Assembly: GCA_965246915.1 (NCBI GenBank)
Contig: CBDFGB010000020.1
Coordinates: 1 to 64,000, forward strand
Source: CAVRQM01 sp965246915
GTDB taxonomy: Bacteria; Pseudomonadota; Alphaproteobacteria; Acetobacterales; Acetobacteraceae
Length of the DNA stretch: 64,000 nt
Direction: 5' to 3'
The translations under genes were made by a program, and so were the position numbers. Under the pieces are notes generated by a model, which did not search any database, had not been told where the DNA came from, and saw only the letters and a list, made by a program, of their open reading frames with translations. Below, piece by piece: positions 26,296-35,753 of this stretch. Position 1 is the first letter of the stretch. Every line of letters starts with the position of its first letter.

Positions 26296-28041
26296 ATGGA
26301 TCCTGTTAGACACGGTGCCCGCACGGCGCGGCGCGCCATCCTCCTGACCCTCTCGCTGCTTTCCGGCTGCGCGGCGGCCGGTCCCGGGCAGCAGAACCCG
26401 GGCGACGCGGCGCGGGCGCGCCGGGTCGCCGACGAGGCGACGTTCGGCGATGCCGGGGCGTTCCTGACCGGCCGGGCGGCCGGCCAGCAGGGCGATCTCG
26501 ACATCGCGGCGGCAGCGTTTCTCGAGGTTCTAAAGAGCGACCCGCGCAATTTGGAAGTGCAGCAGCAGGCCTTTCTCGCCTGTCTGCTGGTCGGCCGGCC
26601 GGAAGCGGCGAGCCTTGCGCAGAGCCAGCCCAACAGCCCGGTCGCGCAGATGCTCCTCGGCGACCGCGACGCGAAGGCGGGACGATGGGCCGCCGCCGAA
26701 CGCCGCTTCGCCGCTCTGCCGAGCCAGGGAATGACGCAGATCCTGCAGCCGCTGCTGGTCGCCTGGGCACAGGCCGGCGCGGGACGCACCGATCAGGCGC
26801 TGGCGACGCTGCGGCCATTCGCGGGCGGCGACCGCTTCCGCGGCGTGTACGTCTTCCACGCCGCCCTGATCGCCGATCTCGGCCAGCGAGACGGGGAGGC
26901 GACCCGGCTATATGCCGCCGCGCGCGCCGAATTCGCCTCGCCCAATCTTGCGGTGACCCGCGCGGAGGCGAGCTGGCTGGCTCGCCACGGCGACACCGCG
27001 GGGGCGATGCGCGCACTGGATGCCCTCGTGGCGGGCAGTCCGGATTTCGCGATCGTATTGCCGGGCCTGAAGCGGACGATCGCCGAACCGCCGGTACGCT
27101 CGGCGGTCGCCGGCATGGCCGAGGCCTACGTCGCGCTGGCGGCGTCGCTGCAAGGACAGGACGCGGCCGAGCCGGCGGCACTCTTGCTGCGCCTGGCGCT
27201 CGACCTTCGCCCCGACTTGACCGGCGGCAAGCTGCTGGCCGCCGAGGTGGACGAAACGGCGCGTCGTACGTCCGTGGCGCTCGCGACGTTGCAGGGGATC
27301 GGCGCGGAGGATCCCCTGGCCCCGCTCGCCGAACTTCGCCGCGCGGCGCTGCTGCAGCGGTCCGGCCGTCCCGATGAGGCGCTCGCGGTCCTGGACAGGC
27401 TAGCCGGGGCGGCTCCCGACCGGCCGGAACCGTGGCTGATGCGCGGCGGCATCCTGCGCGCCCAGCATCGCTACGCGGAGGCGGCCGCAGCCTACGGCGA
27501 GGGCATCAACCGCATCGCGGTGCCGCGGCGCGAGAATTGGGGGTTCTTCTTCGAGCGCGGCATCGCCTATGAGCGTGCCGGCCGCTGGTCCGAGGCGGAG
27601 GCCGATTTCGACCATGCGCTTTCGCTGTCGCCCGATCAGCCGAGTGTTCTGAACTATCTCGCCTACTCCTGGACCGAGCAGGGCCGAAACTTGGAGCGTG
27701 CCCGCCAGATGATCGAGCGCGCCGCAGCGTTGCGGCCGAACGACGGCGCCATACTGGACAGCCTCGGCTGGGTGCTTCTCAAGCAGGACGATGTCGTCGG
27801 CGCTGTTCGCAACCTCGAACGCGCGGTCGAGCTGGAGCCGGAGGACGCGACGATCAACGGCCATCTCGGCGATGCCTATAACGCCGCAAAACGCAAGCTC
27901 GAAGCGACATATCAGTGGCGCCGCGCGCTGGCGCTCAATCCGGATCCGGGCGAGTCGTCACGGATCGCTGCGCGGCTGCGCGACGCCGGAGAGCCGGACC
28001 CGGTGGTCGGCGAGCGGGCGACACCCAAAGTCCAGCCGTAG
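26296..28041 (+). CDS. TPR-repeat lipoprotein
   Basis: 581 residues. The N-terminus is a lipoprotein signal, LLTLSLLSGC, with the lipid-bearing Cys at about residue 25, so it is probably anchored in the outer membrane facing the periplasm. The rest is alpha-helical with tetratricopeptide repeats; clear units are seen around residues 420-540 (for example WGFFFERGIAYERAGRW, SVLNYLAYSWTEQG, GAILDSLGWVLLKQ). TPR lipoproteins of this size serve as scaffolds in envelope assembly; the partner is unknown. It precedes ispE by 12 bases, as seen in many alphaproteobacteria. Confidence 0.85.
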   Translation: MDPVRHGARTARRAILLTLSLLSGCAAAGPGQQNPGDAARARRVADEATFGDAGAFLTGRAAGQQGDLDIAAAAFLEVLKSDPRNLEVQQQAFLACLLVGRPEAASLAQSQPNSPVAQMLLGDRDAKAGRWAAAERRFAALPSQGMTQILQPLLVAWAQAGAGRTDQALATLRPFAGGDRFRGVYVFHAALIADLGQRDGEATRLYAAARAEFASPNLAVTRAEASWLARHGDTAGAMRALDALVAGSPDFAIVLPGLKRTIAEPPVRSAVAGMAEAYVALAASLQGQDAAEPAALLLRLALDLRPDLTGGKLLAAEVDETARRTSVALATLQGIGAEDPLAPLAELRRAALLQRSGRPDEALAVLDRLAGAAPDRPEPWLMRGGILRAQHRYAEAAAAYGEGINRIAVPRRENWGFFFERGIAYERAGRWSEAEADFDHALSLSPDQPSVLNYLAYSWTEQGRNLERARQMIERAAALRPNDGAILDSLGWVLLKQDDVVGAVRNLERAVELEPEDATINGHLGDAYNAAKRKLEATYQWRRALALNPDPGESSRIAARLRDAGEPDPVVGERATPKVQP

Positions 28042-28053
28042 CCCGGCCTTGCC

Positions 28054-28893
28054 GTGCCGGGCAGCGAGGCCGCCCCCGCCAAGGTCAATCTGTTCCTGCA
28101 CGTCGTCGGACGCCGACCGGACGGCTACCACCTGCTGGACAGCCTCGTGGTCTTCGCCTCGGTCGGCGACTGGATCGAGGCGCGCGAGGCCGCCGTCTGG
28201 TCACTGGACATCGTCGGCGCCCACGCGGCGGGCCTCGGTGCGGGGCCGGACAATCTCGTCAGCCGGGCGGCCGCAGCACTCGCCGCGCGCGGCGATCTCG
28301 GGCCGTTCCGCCTGACGTTGCGAAAGGAACTCCCCGTAGCGTCGGGCCTGGGCGGCGGCTCGGCCGATGCGGCCGCGACCTTGCGGCTGCTGCGGCGGCT
28401 CGGAGGCCTCACAAGCGACATCTCCGACGTGGCCGCGAGCCTCGGGGCCGACGTGCCAGTATGTCTGGCGGGTCGCCCGGCGAGGATGAGCGGCATCGGC
28501 GAGACCCTCGCCTCGGCGCCGCGCCTGCCGCGTTTTGGCCTGGTGCTCGTCAATCCCGGTGTCGCGGTCAGCACGGCCGCCATGTTCGCCGCCCGCGACG
28601 CCACGTTCTCAGCGCCCGCGACGCTCCCCGAGGCCTGGGACGACGCTGGCGCCATGGCCGCCGACCTGCGACGACTTCAAAATGACCTTGAGCCGCCCGC
28701 TCGCACCTACGCCCCTCCGATCGGCACGGTGATCGAGGCGCTGGCCTCGACGCCCGGCTGCCACCTGGCGCGCATGAGCGGCTCCGGTGCCACGTGTTTC
28801 GGCCTGTTCGACGACCCCGACGCGGCGGCGCGCGCCGCCCGCGCATTGTCCCGCCCCGGATGGTGGTGTTGGGGCGGGGCGCCGGCCGCTTGA
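28054..28893 (+). CDS. ispE: 4-diphosphocytidyl-2-C-methyl-D-erythritol kinase
   Basis: 279-residue GHMP kinase that phosphorylates the 2-hydroxyl of CDP-ME in the non-mevalonate isoprenoid pathway. APAKVNLFLHVVGRRPDGYHLLDS at the N-terminus (split here: APAKVNL, then GRRPDGYH) is the substrate-binding signature, PVASGLGGGSADAAA (about residues 91-105) the ATP loop and MSGSGATCF near the end the third GHMP motif. GTG 28054 is the only start near the conserved N-terminus. Follows the TPR lipoprotein gene closely. Confidence 0.93.
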   Translation: MPGSEAAPAKVNLFLHVVGRRPDGYHLLDSLVVFASVGDWIEAREAAVWSLDIVGAHAAGLGAGPDNLVSRAAAALAARGDLGPFRLTLRKELPVASGLGGGSADAAATLRLLRRLGGLTSDISDVAASLGADVPVCLAGRPARMSGIGETLASAPRLPRFGLVLVNPGVAVSTAAMFAARDATFSAPATLPEAWDDAGAMAADLRRLQNDLEPPARTYAPPIGTVIEALASTPGCHLARMSGSGATCFGLFDDPDAAARAARALSRPGWWCWGGAPAA

Positions 28894-28979
28894 AAGCGTC
28901 GCCGCATCGGGCGGCGGCGGTCACATCGCCGGTCGGCTTGCCGGCCGGCCGGCCCCCCGGTATGCGTCATGGCCGTCGA

Positions 28980-29054
28980 TGGGGTGTCGCCAAGCGGTAA
29001 GGCAGCGGACTTTGAATCCGCCATCCGGAGGTTCGAATCCTCCCACCCCAACCA
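28980..29054 (+). tRNA. tRNA-Gln (TTG)
   Basis: 75 bases including an encoded CCA. The acceptor stem pairs TGGGGTG with CACCCCA, the anticodon stem GCGGA/TCCGC holds the loop CTTTGAA (anticodon TTG), and the T-arm has GGAGGTTCGAATCCTCC. The discriminator base is A. It stands alone between ispE and the ompA-type gene. Confidence 0.95.
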
Positions 29055-29337
29055 TCGCGTTTCCGTCTCCTATTCCTTGCATACCCGCAAAGCCGACGCG
29101 TGGCACGGGGTTGGCCGGCAAATCCGTGTCTTTGCTGCCACAGGGCGTGTCGTCGGCGACGCTGACACCCTCGAACGTCTGTTTTTGTCCCAACACCGTC
29201 CGAAAAAGTCAAGCCCGGTTGGTTCCGCCATGCGACTTACGACTGAACGGCCGAGCCATTGTTTTTTGAACGCTCGGAGTTTGATGGTTTGGCGGGCACC
29301 CGGGTGGCGTGATCGCGTGCAACAAAGGATGATGACA

Positions 29338-30468
29338 ATGAAGTTTCGGCTCGGTCTGCTGACCCTCACGGCCTTGGCCCCGCTTGCGGCGCATGCCCAG
29401 CCGGTCGATGGTATCTACATCGGCGGCGGCGCCGGCTTCGACTATTTGAACTCGGTCAACGGCAAGAACTTCACCCTCCCCCGCCCGAGCGCGAACGGCG
29501 TGATCACGCCGTCGCTCGACGTGCCGGGCGCGAAGCTCGAATCGAAGGGCGGCTTCGTTGGCCTGGGCAGCATCGGCTACGGTCTGGGCAACGGCCTGCG
29601 GCTCGAGGTCGAGGGCAATTATCGCCAGAACCACACGAAGGTCAGCGGCTCCGGCCTCGTCAATGGCGGTGCCGACTTCCGGCAGTGGGGCGTGATGGCC
29701 AACGCACTGTATGATTTCGACGTCGGCCTCGGCTTCATGGTGCCATATGCCGGTATCGGCTTCGGCTACATCCAGAACTCGCTGCAGAACGGCCGCCTCT
29801 ACACGACGCTGCCGAACGTGAGCCAGGTCGGCATCGACTTTACCGACTCCGCCAAGGGTTCGGCCGCCGGTCAGGTTATTCTCGGCGCGGCCTTCCCGCT
29901 GTCCTATGCGCTCTCGCTGACCACCGAGTTCCGCTTCATCGGTCAGTTCTCGTCGCAGAGCTACAACGGCTCCAGCACCGTGAACGGCGTCCAGAACGGC
30001 AGCCTGGCCGGTGCCAGCGTGAAGTTCGACGCGCCGACGAACGAGAGCTTCCTCATCGGTCTGCGCTACGCCTTCAATGCCGAGCCGCCGCCGCCGCCGC
30101 CGGCGCCTGCCCCGGTCGCCGCCCCGGCCCCGGCCCCGGCCCGCACCTACCTCGTGTTCTTCGACTGGGACCGCGCCGACCTGACCGAGCGCGCCAAGCA
30201 GATCATCGCCGAGGCGTCGGCCAACGTCGCCAAGGTTCAGCTGACGCGCATCGAGGTCAACGGCTACACCGACCTCTCCGGCACGCCGGCTTACAACCAG
30301 CGCCTGTCGGTCCGTCGCGCCGAGGCGGTGGCCGCCGAAATGGTCCGCAACGGCGTGCCCAAGAGTGAGATCGATATCCACGGCTTCGGCGAGAGCAACC
30401 CCCTCGTGCCGACCGCCCGTGGCGTTCGCGAGCCGCAGAACCGCCGCGTCGAGATCATCTTCAAGTAA
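29338..30468 (+). CDS. OmpA-family outer membrane protein (barrel plus OmpA-C)
   Basis: 376 residues. Signal peptide residues 1-20 (ending AAHAQ), a beta-barrel-like N-terminal domain with alternating aromatic strands (GIYIGGGAGFDY, GGFVGLGSIGYGL), a Pro/Ala linker at about 246-267, and a C-terminal OmpA domain with NGYTDLSGTPAYNQRLSVRRAEAVA that binds peptidoglycan. It anchors the outer membrane to the wall. Three ATGs are stacked; 29338 is used since AAAGGA lies eight bases before it and the signal peptide starts there. The 283 bases between tRNA-Gln and this gene hold no other gene and presumably carry the promoter and a long leader. Codon use is strongly biased, as for an abundant protein. 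Confidence 0.93.
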   Translation: MKFRLGLLTLTALAPLAAHAQPVDGIYIGGGAGFDYLNSVNGKNFTLPRPSANGVITPSLDVPGAKLESKGGFVGLGSIGYGLGNGLRLEVEGNYRQNHTKVSGSGLVNGGADFRQWGVMANALYDFDVGLGFMVPYAGIGFGYIQNSLQNGRLYTTLPNVSQVGIDFTDSAKGSAAGQVILGAAFPLSYALSLTTEFRFIGQFSSQSYNGSSTVNGVQNGSLAGASVKFDAPTNESFLIGLRYAFNAEPPPPPPAPAPVAAPAPAPARTYLVFFDWDRADLTERAKQIIAEASANVAKVQLTRIEVNGYTDLSGTPAYNQRLSVRRAEAVAAEMVRNGVPKSEIDIHGFGESNPLVPTARGVREPQNRRVEIIFK

Positions 30469-30494
30469 GCCTTTCGCGTTTCGCCTGTCGCATG

Positions 30495-30527
30495 CGCCCG
30501 GAACCTTGTTCCGGGCGTTTTGCTTTT
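30495..30527 (+). terminator. Rho-independent terminator after the OmpA gene
   Basis: A nine-base perfect stem, CGCCCGGAA with TTCCGGGCG, loop CCTTG, followed directly by TTTTGCTTTT. It begins 26 bases after the stop codon and separates the two OmpA-family genes. Confidence 0.9.
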
Positions 30528-30585
30528 CAACGCCAATCGATCTATTCACGTAACGCTCATAGTCCTCGTAAGAAGGCGAGTTTTC

Positions 30586-31140
30586 ATGACCACGCACTCA
30601 TTGCATCGCCGTATGTTTGCCTGTGGCTTCGGCGCGCTCCTGCTGGCTGGCTGCGTCTCGCAGCAGAAATACGATGCTCTCCAGGCGCTCTACGACAAGA
30701 TGCAAGCGCAGTTGAACGGCGAGATCGCCGCCGATCAGGTGACGATCACGAAGCTGGACGGTCAGCTCAAGGTCAGCATGCGCGACGAGATCCTGTTCCC
30801 GGAAGGCGGCTACACGCTGAGCCCGAAGGCCAAGGCGACACTCGACAAGATCGTGCCGTCTCTGCAGGGCCTGCAGAACACCCGGATCGTCGTCAACGGC
30901 TACACCGACAGCCTGCCGATCGGGCCTGCCCTCGCGGCGCGCGGGATCGCCGACAATCTGGAACTCTCATCGCGGCGGGCCGACAACGTCGTGACCTACT
31001 TGAACAACCAAGGCGTCAGCCCGACCCTGCTGTCGGCCCAGGGCTTCGGAGCTACCAACCCCGTGGCGGCAAACGATAGCCCCGCCAATATGGCAAAAAA
31101 CCGCCGCATCGAGGTCACCCTGGTTGGTCCTGGCGACTGA
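30586..31140 (+). CDS. OmpA-family lipoprotein
   Basis: 184 residues. The N-terminus is a lipoprotein signal (ALLLAGCVSQQKYD, lipid Cys at about 21). A short coiled-coil-like stretch (YDALQALYDKMQAQLN) precedes an OmpA-C domain: ILFPEGGYTLSPKAKATL, VNGYTDSLPIG, LSSRRADNVVTYL and NRRIEVTL. It should sit in the outer membrane and hold peptidoglycan, like Pal or MotB-type domains. AAGGCGAG lies about ten bases before ATG 30586. Downstream of the terminator, so it has its own promoter. Confidence 0.9.
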   Translation: MTTHSLHRRMFACGFGALLLAGCVSQQKYDALQALYDKMQAQLNGEIAADQVTITKLDGQLKVSMRDEILFPEGGYTLSPKAKATLDKIVPSLQGLQNTRIVVNGYTDSLPIGPALAARGIADNLELSSRRADNVVTYLNNQGVSPTLLSAQGFGATNPVAANDSPANMAKNRRIEVTLVGPGD

Positions 31141-31238
31141 TGCGGCGTCGCCGCTTGCGTACTGCGGACGCGTGTTACACTGTTTCGTGATCACGGTCGG
31201 CGCCGCGCCAGGCGGCCACGATCACGAGAGGGCGGGGG

Positions 31239-32924
31239 ATGAGCGAGATCAGCACGGGAGCCGGGGCCGCGCTCATGCGACGGCGGCGGCGGATCCCGAT
31301 CATCTGGATCATTCCTGTTCTGGCGATCGCCATCGGCGCGTGGCTCGCCTGGGACACGGTCTCGAGCCAGGGCCCGACGATCACCATTCAGTTCCAGAGC
31401 GCTGAAGGCCTGACGCCCGGGCAGTCACAGCTGAAATACAAGGAGCTGACGCTCGGTACGGTCAAAAGCCTCACCCTCACACCGGATCGCAGCCGCGTCG
31501 TGGTGACCATCGCAACGGTGCGGGAGGCCGCCGACCTCCTTTCCGATCGCACGGTGTTCTGGGTGGTGAAACCCCGATTGTTCGCCGGGACGCTCAGCGG
31601 GTTGAATACGCTCATTTCCGGCTCGTATGTCGCAATGCTGCCCGGCAAGGCAGGCGGTCGGACGCAGCTCGACTTCATGGGGCTCGAGGACCCGCCAGTA
31701 CTCATCTCCGATGTGCCGGGACGTACATTCCTGCTCAAGGCCGATCGGGTCGGTTCGCTGAATCTCGGCTCGCCAGTGTTCTTCCGCGACCTCAATGTCG
31801 GCGAGATACTTGGCTGGGACCTTGGCGACATGGCCGAGAACGCGACGGTCCACGTCTTCGTGCGTGAGCCGTTCGACAAATACGTCCGCACGACCTCGCG
31901 TTTCTGGAATGCCTCGGGACTGAACGTGAAGCTTGATGGCGGCGGCATCGATGTCCAAGTCGAGTCGCTGAAAGCGCTGATCCTGGGCGGCATCGCGTTC
32001 GACACGCCCAACGCGCAGAGCTCTCCGGTCGCCGCGAGCGACCACGTCTTTCCGCTTTACCCGAGCCGCGACGCCTCCGACTCCGCCGTCTATACAAGGA
32101 ACGTTCCTCTTGTGTCGTATTTTCCCGGGTCGATCCGTGGCCTTTCGATCGGCGCGGACGTGCTGTTGCACGGCCTCAAGATCGGCCGCGTGACACAGGT
32201 CGCGCTATCCTATGACCGGGCCACGGATTCGATCGTGGCACCGGTGCATTTCGAGGTACAACCCGAACGCTTCCTCGGTGTCGGCAAGGAAGTGTTTAAG
32301 GACGTCGCCACGGGCGTCAACGAACTGGTTCGGCGCGGCCTGCGCGCAAGCCTGAGCAGCGCCAGCCTGATCACCGGGCAGATGCTGGTTTCGCTGGAAT
32401 TCGACCCGCAAGCGCCCGAGGCGACGGTCACGATGGAAGGCAAGAGTTTCGTCCTGCCTGCCGTCGAGGGAGGCAATTTCTCCGGCCTGCAGGCCGCCGC
32501 GACCGAACTACTGGGCAAGGTCAACTCAATGCCATTCGCCCAGATCGGCCATAGCCTGCAGGCGATCCTGCAGGGAGTCGAGGGGGTCGCCGGCGGCCCG
32601 CAGCTCAAGCAATCTCTCGCGGCGCTGACCGCGACGCTGACCAGCGCGCAGGAGACGTTTCGCAAGGTCAATGCCGGGATCGGCCCGCTGACGCAGCGCC
32701 TGCCGGACATCGCGGCCAACCTCGACGGCACAATGAAGAGCGCAAATCAGTTGGTCCAGTCGCTCGATGCCGGATACGGCGACAACACGAAGTTCAATCG
32801 GGACCTCGGGCGGCTGATGGTGGAACTCAACGACGCCGTGCGATCGGTGCGCGCGCTGGCGGATCTGCTGTCGCGCCACCCCGAGGTCCTGGTGCGTGGC
32901 CGCACCAATACAGGTCTAGAGTGA
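31239..32924 (+). CDS. pqiB: Intermembrane transport protein PqiB (MCE domains)
   Basis: 561 residues. A basic N-terminus (MRRRRRIP) and one membrane helix (about residues 19-37) anchor it in the inner membrane; three MCE domains follow (about 45-135, 160-255, 290-395), each with the P-G-x-x-V/L-x-x-x-G-x-x-V-G pattern, for example EGLTPGQSQLKYKELTLGTV and GLSIGADVLLHGLKIGRV. The last 150 residues are helical. PqiB forms a periplasm-spanning tube that moves lipids between membranes. First gene of an overlapping set B-C-A, while E. coli has A-B-C. Confidence 0.9.
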   Translation: MSEISTGAGAALMRRRRRIPIIWIIPVLAIAIGAWLAWDTVSSQGPTITIQFQSAEGLTPGQSQLKYKELTLGTVKSLTLTPDRSRVVVTIATVREAADLLSDRTVFWVVKPRLFAGTLSGLNTLISGSYVAMLPGKAGGRTQLDFMGLEDPPVLISDVPGRTFLLKADRVGSLNLGSPVFFRDLNVGEILGWDLGDMAENATVHVFVREPFDKYVRTTSRFWNASGLNVKLDGGGIDVQVESLKALILGGIAFDTPNAQSSPVAASDHVFPLYPSRDASDSAVYTRNVPLVSYFPGSIRGLSIGADVLLHGLKIGRVTQVALSYDRATDSIVAPVHFEVQPERFLGVGKEVFKDVATGVNELVRRGLRASLSSASLITGQMLVSLEFDPQAPEATVTMEGKSFVLPAVEGGNFSGLQAAATELLGKVNSMPFAQIGHSLQAILQGVEGVAGGPQLKQSLAALTATLTSAQETFRKVNAGIGPLTQRLPDIAANLDGTMKSANQLVQSLDAGYGDNTKFNRDLGRLMVELNDAVRSVRALADLLSRHPEVLVRGRTNTGLE

Positions 32925-33487
32925 TACGCCGCCGCGCGCTGCTGGTCGGTGCCGCGACCGCGGGCCTCGCCGACTGCGCCTCGCCCAATCCGCGCCTTTA
33001 TACGATCGCATCCATCCCCGGCCCATCGGTCGGCGGCGGTCCCGCCATCGTGCTGCTGCGAGAGATCGGGCTCGCCCGCTATCTGGAACGCTCACAGATC
33101 GTCCGATCGTCGGAGGACTACCGTCTCGACGTGCTGGCCAATGATTGGTGGGGCGAGCCGCTTGGCACGATGCTGAGCCGCGTGCTGGTCGCCGAATTGT
33201 CGCAACGCCTTCCCGACAGCGTCGTCTATGGGGAGAACGGCGCGGTCACCACGGCGCCGGATGCGACGATCGAGTTGAATATCCAGCGGTTGGATCAGGA
33301 TGCCTCGGGCAGCGTGGTACTGGTGGCGCAGGCGGGACTCCTGCGGCACGGGCGTGTGGCGCCGATCACCAAGACGTTTCGAGTCTCGGTCGCGCCCGGC
33401 GGTCCGGGCGTCAGCTCCGAGGTCGCGGCGATGAGCGCCGCGGTCGGACAACTGGCCGACAGCCTGGCCGCCCTGCTGCGCGGATGA
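32921..33487 (+). CDS. pqiC: PqiC-like membrane-integrity lipoprotein
   Basis: 188 residues, ABC-transport auxiliary (DUF330) family. YTIASIPGP near the N-terminus, VLLREIGLARYLERSQIV and LDVLANDWWGEPLGTMLSRVL fit PqiC/YmbA. PqiC is an outer-membrane lipoprotein that docks the PqiB tube. The signal peptide ends GLADC; Asp just before the Cys is unusual for a lipobox, where Gly or Ala is normal, so lipidation is likely but not certain. GTG start overlaps the pqiB stop (GTGA). Confidence 0.85.
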   Translation: MIRRRALLVGAATAGLADCASPNPRLYTIASIPGPSVGGGPAIVLLREIGLARYLERSQIVRSSEDYRLDVLANDWWGEPLGTMLSRVLVAELSQRLPDSVVYGENGAVTTAPDATIELNIQRLDQDASGSVVLVAQAGLLRHGRVAPITKTFRVSVAPGGPGVSSEVAAMSAAVGQLADSLAALLRG

Positions 33488-34728
33488 CTCTGCGGGAGTG
33501 TCCCGGCTGCGGACTGCTACAAGCCGTGCCCGAGATTGCGCCGGGCATGGCCGCGATTTGCGAGCGGTGCGGAACCGGGCTCGCGAGATGGCGCGCCGAT
33601 CCGGTGCGCCGCAGCCTCGTGCTGACCGCAACCGCGCTGGTGCTGATGGCAATCGTGTGCAGCACAACACTCATGACGGTGGAGACGGCCGGGATCACCA
33701 TCAGCGCCCACCTGTTCTCCGGCCCGCAGGAACTCGCGCAGCGGGGGCTCACCTCGCTCGGCCTTGTCGTGCTGTTCACGACCGTTATCGCGCCGATCGC
33801 CCGCAACCTTGCCCTTCTCTATGTGCTGCTGCGGTTGCGGTCGCGACGGCCGCCCGCGCATCTGCGCCGGATCTTCGTTTGGGTCGAGCGCATTCGGCCC
33901 TGGTCAATGATCGATGTGTTCGTCTTCGGCGTGTTCGTCGCCTACGTAAAGCTGGGTGACCTGGTGACACTGCATCTCGGCGTAGGGGTCTACGCGCTCC
34001 TGGCGCTCACCGTGGTGCTGATCTGGGCCGACACGTCGCTCGATCATGAGGTGGTCTGGCAGCGCCTCGCGCCCGCAGAGAGCCCGCCGGTACTGCGTCT
34101 TGCGGCGAGGCTGCGGGGTTGCGAGACCTGCCACCTCGTGCAGGAGCCCGCGGCACGCTGCCGGCGCTGCCATTCACCGTTACACGAGCGCAAGCCGGAC
34201 AGCCTTTCGCGCACCTGGGCACTGCTGATCGCCGGGATCATCCTGTATGTCCCGGCCAACCTGTATCCTGTGCTGACCGTGGTGCAACTCGGCGCCGGAG
34301 CGCCCAGCACCATTTTCGGCGGGGTACGCGAACTGATCACCGCCGGCCAGTATCCGCTGGCCGCCCTGGTGTTCTTCGCCAGCATCGCGGTGCCGATGCT
34401 GAAGATGGCGGGCCTTGCCTTCATGTTGGTGACGACGCAGAGCGGGCGCTCGCTGTGGCTGCGCGACCGGACGCGGCTGTATCAGTTCGTGCAATGGATC
34501 GGCCGGTGGTCGATGATCGACATCTTCATGGAGGCGCTGCTCGGTGCGCTCGTGCGGTTCGGCACGGTCGTCACCATCGAGCCAGGGTTCGGCGCGGTCG
34601 CGTTTTGCGGCGTCGTGCTGCTGACCATGTTCGCGGCCGAATGTTTCGATCCACGGCTGATGTGGGATGCGGCGGCCGGCAGGGTTGACAGGTCGCACCC
34701 CGCGGGGCCTTCCACTCAACCGGCATGA
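33484..34728 (+). CDS. pqiA: PqiA-type integral membrane protein
   Basis: 414 residues with two halves, each a zinc-ribbon-like Cys pattern then four or so helices: CPGCGLLQ...CERCG near residue 6-31, and CETCHLV...CRRCHSPL at about 213-235. SMIDVFVFGVFVAYVKLGD and SMIDIFMEALLGALV are the paired family motifs. PqiA is the inner-membrane partner of PqiB in lipid transport. ATG 33484 overlaps the pqiC stop (ATGA), and its stop overlaps the araC-type gene. Confidence 0.9.
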   Translation: MTLRECPGCGLLQAVPEIAPGMAAICERCGTGLARWRADPVRRSLVLTATALVLMAIVCSTTLMTVETAGITISAHLFSGPQELAQRGLTSLGLVVLFTTVIAPIARNLALLYVLLRLRSRRPPAHLRRIFVWVERIRPWSMIDVFVFGVFVAYVKLGDLVTLHLGVGVYALLALTVVLIWADTSLDHEVVWQRLAPAESPPVLRLAARLRGCETCHLVQEPAARCRRCHSPLHERKPDSLSRTWALLIAGIILYVPANLYPVLTVVQLGAGAPSTIFGGVRELITAGQYPLAALVFFASIAVPMLKMAGLAFMLVTTQSGRSLWLRDRTRLYQFVQWIGRWSMIDIFMEALLGALVRFGTVVTIEPGFGAVAFCGVVLLTMFAAECFDPRLMWDAAAGRVDRSHPAGPSTQPA

Positions 34729-35753
34729 CCGGCGGCACCATCAGAGCGGGCAACGCGAGCGGCATTCCCGCGGCGTTGCGGGATTTCGGCGTGGACATCG
34801 CGCCCTTGCTGAAACCATTTGGCCTGCCAGCCGACCTGTTCGACGATCCCGAGCGGGTGATGCCGTATGCGGCGTTCGGCGGCCTGCTTGCTCGCTGCGC
34901 CGAGATCACCGGCTGCGCGCATTTCGGGCTGCGCGCCGGCATGCGCGGCGGGCTAGGCTGGCTCGGCCGGGTCGGCTTCGTGGCGCGAAACTCGCCCAAT
35001 GTGCGCGCGGCGTTGCAAAGCGTCGCGGCGACGCTGCATCACTGCGACACCGGCGGCGAGGCGATGCTGCGCGGCGACGTCGAGGAAGCCTCGCTCGCCT
35101 ATTTGATTGCCGGACCCGAGCCGGAGGGGGCGGAGCACATCGCCGATTCGGCCACCGCTCTGTCGTTCAACATCCTACGCGAATTGTGCGGTCCGGACTG
35201 GCGGCCCTCGGAGGTGGCGCTGGCGCATCGGCGGCCGACCGACACCGGGCCGCATGCGCGCTTCTACGGTTGTCCCGTGCGGTTCGGCGCTGAAGACAAC
35301 GCGGTCACGTTTTCGGCGCGATGGCTGGACCGCGCGATCCCTGGAGCCGAGCCGGAACTGCGCCGCATCCTTCTCGCCGACCTCGCGCGCGGCGAGGCAA
35401 AGCGCGCGGTCCCGTTCGCCGACGACGTGACCCGGGTCATCCGCACGATGCTGGCCTCGGGCGACTGCTCGGCTGCCGGTGTAGCGCGGCTGTTCGGCAT
35501 CACCGAGCGTTCGCTGTCACGGCGGCTGCTGCGTGACGGCACGCACTACAAGGTGCTGCTCGACGACGTTCGGCGCGCCAACGCCCGCCGGCTGCTGGAA
35601 GACACGGAAATCCCGCTCAGCGAACTCGCGGGCATCCTCGGCTATTCGGAGGCGAGCGCATTCACCCGCGCGTTTCGCCGGTGGGAGGGCACCTCGCCGG
35701 CCCGCTGGCGAGTAGCGGGGCAGCGCCGCGCGCCGGCCGGGTTGGACGCCTGA
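34725..35753 (+). CDS. AraC-family regulator with arabinose-binding-type N-terminus
   Basis: 342 residues. The N-terminal half matches the AraC 'arabinose_bd' type (ALRDFGVDIAPLLKPFGLPADLF, YAAFGGLLARCAEITGC, HFGLRAG). The C-terminal DNA-binding part (about 250-330) has the two helix-turn-helix motifs: SAAGVARLFGITERSLSRRLLRDG and PLSELAGILGYSEASAFTRAFRRWEG. It likely activates genes on sensing a ligand. The start overlaps the pqiA stop and its stop shares a base with kbaZ (TGATG), so it is co-translated with both. Possible targets include its own operon. Confidence 0.88.
   Translation: MTGGTIRAGNASGIPAALRDFGVDIAPLLKPFGLPADLFDDPERVMPYAAFGGLLARCAEITGCAHFGLRAGMRGGLGWLGRVGFVARNSPNVRAALQSVAATLHHCDTGGEAMLRGDVEEASLAYLIAGPEPEGAEHIADSATALSFNILRELCGPDWRPSEVALAHRRPTDTGPHARFYGCPVRFGAEDNAVTFSARWLDRAIPGAEPELRRILLADLARGEAKRAVPFADDVTRVIRTMLASGDCSAAGVARLFGITERSLSRRLLRDGTHYKVLLDDVRRANARRLLEDTEIPLSELAGILGYSEASAFTRAFRRWEGTSPARWRVAGQRRAPAGLDA

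Noticed and set aside
28969..29337. A long open frame that starts before tRNA-Gln and runs into the OmpA gene, adding 123 residues
   Set aside because: It would read through a complete tRNA gene; the OmpA signal peptide and ribosome-binding site place the true start at 29338.
29209..30597. Long antisense frame (462 codons) over the OmpA gene
   Set aside because: Shadow of biased codon use in the OmpA gene; no protein motif.
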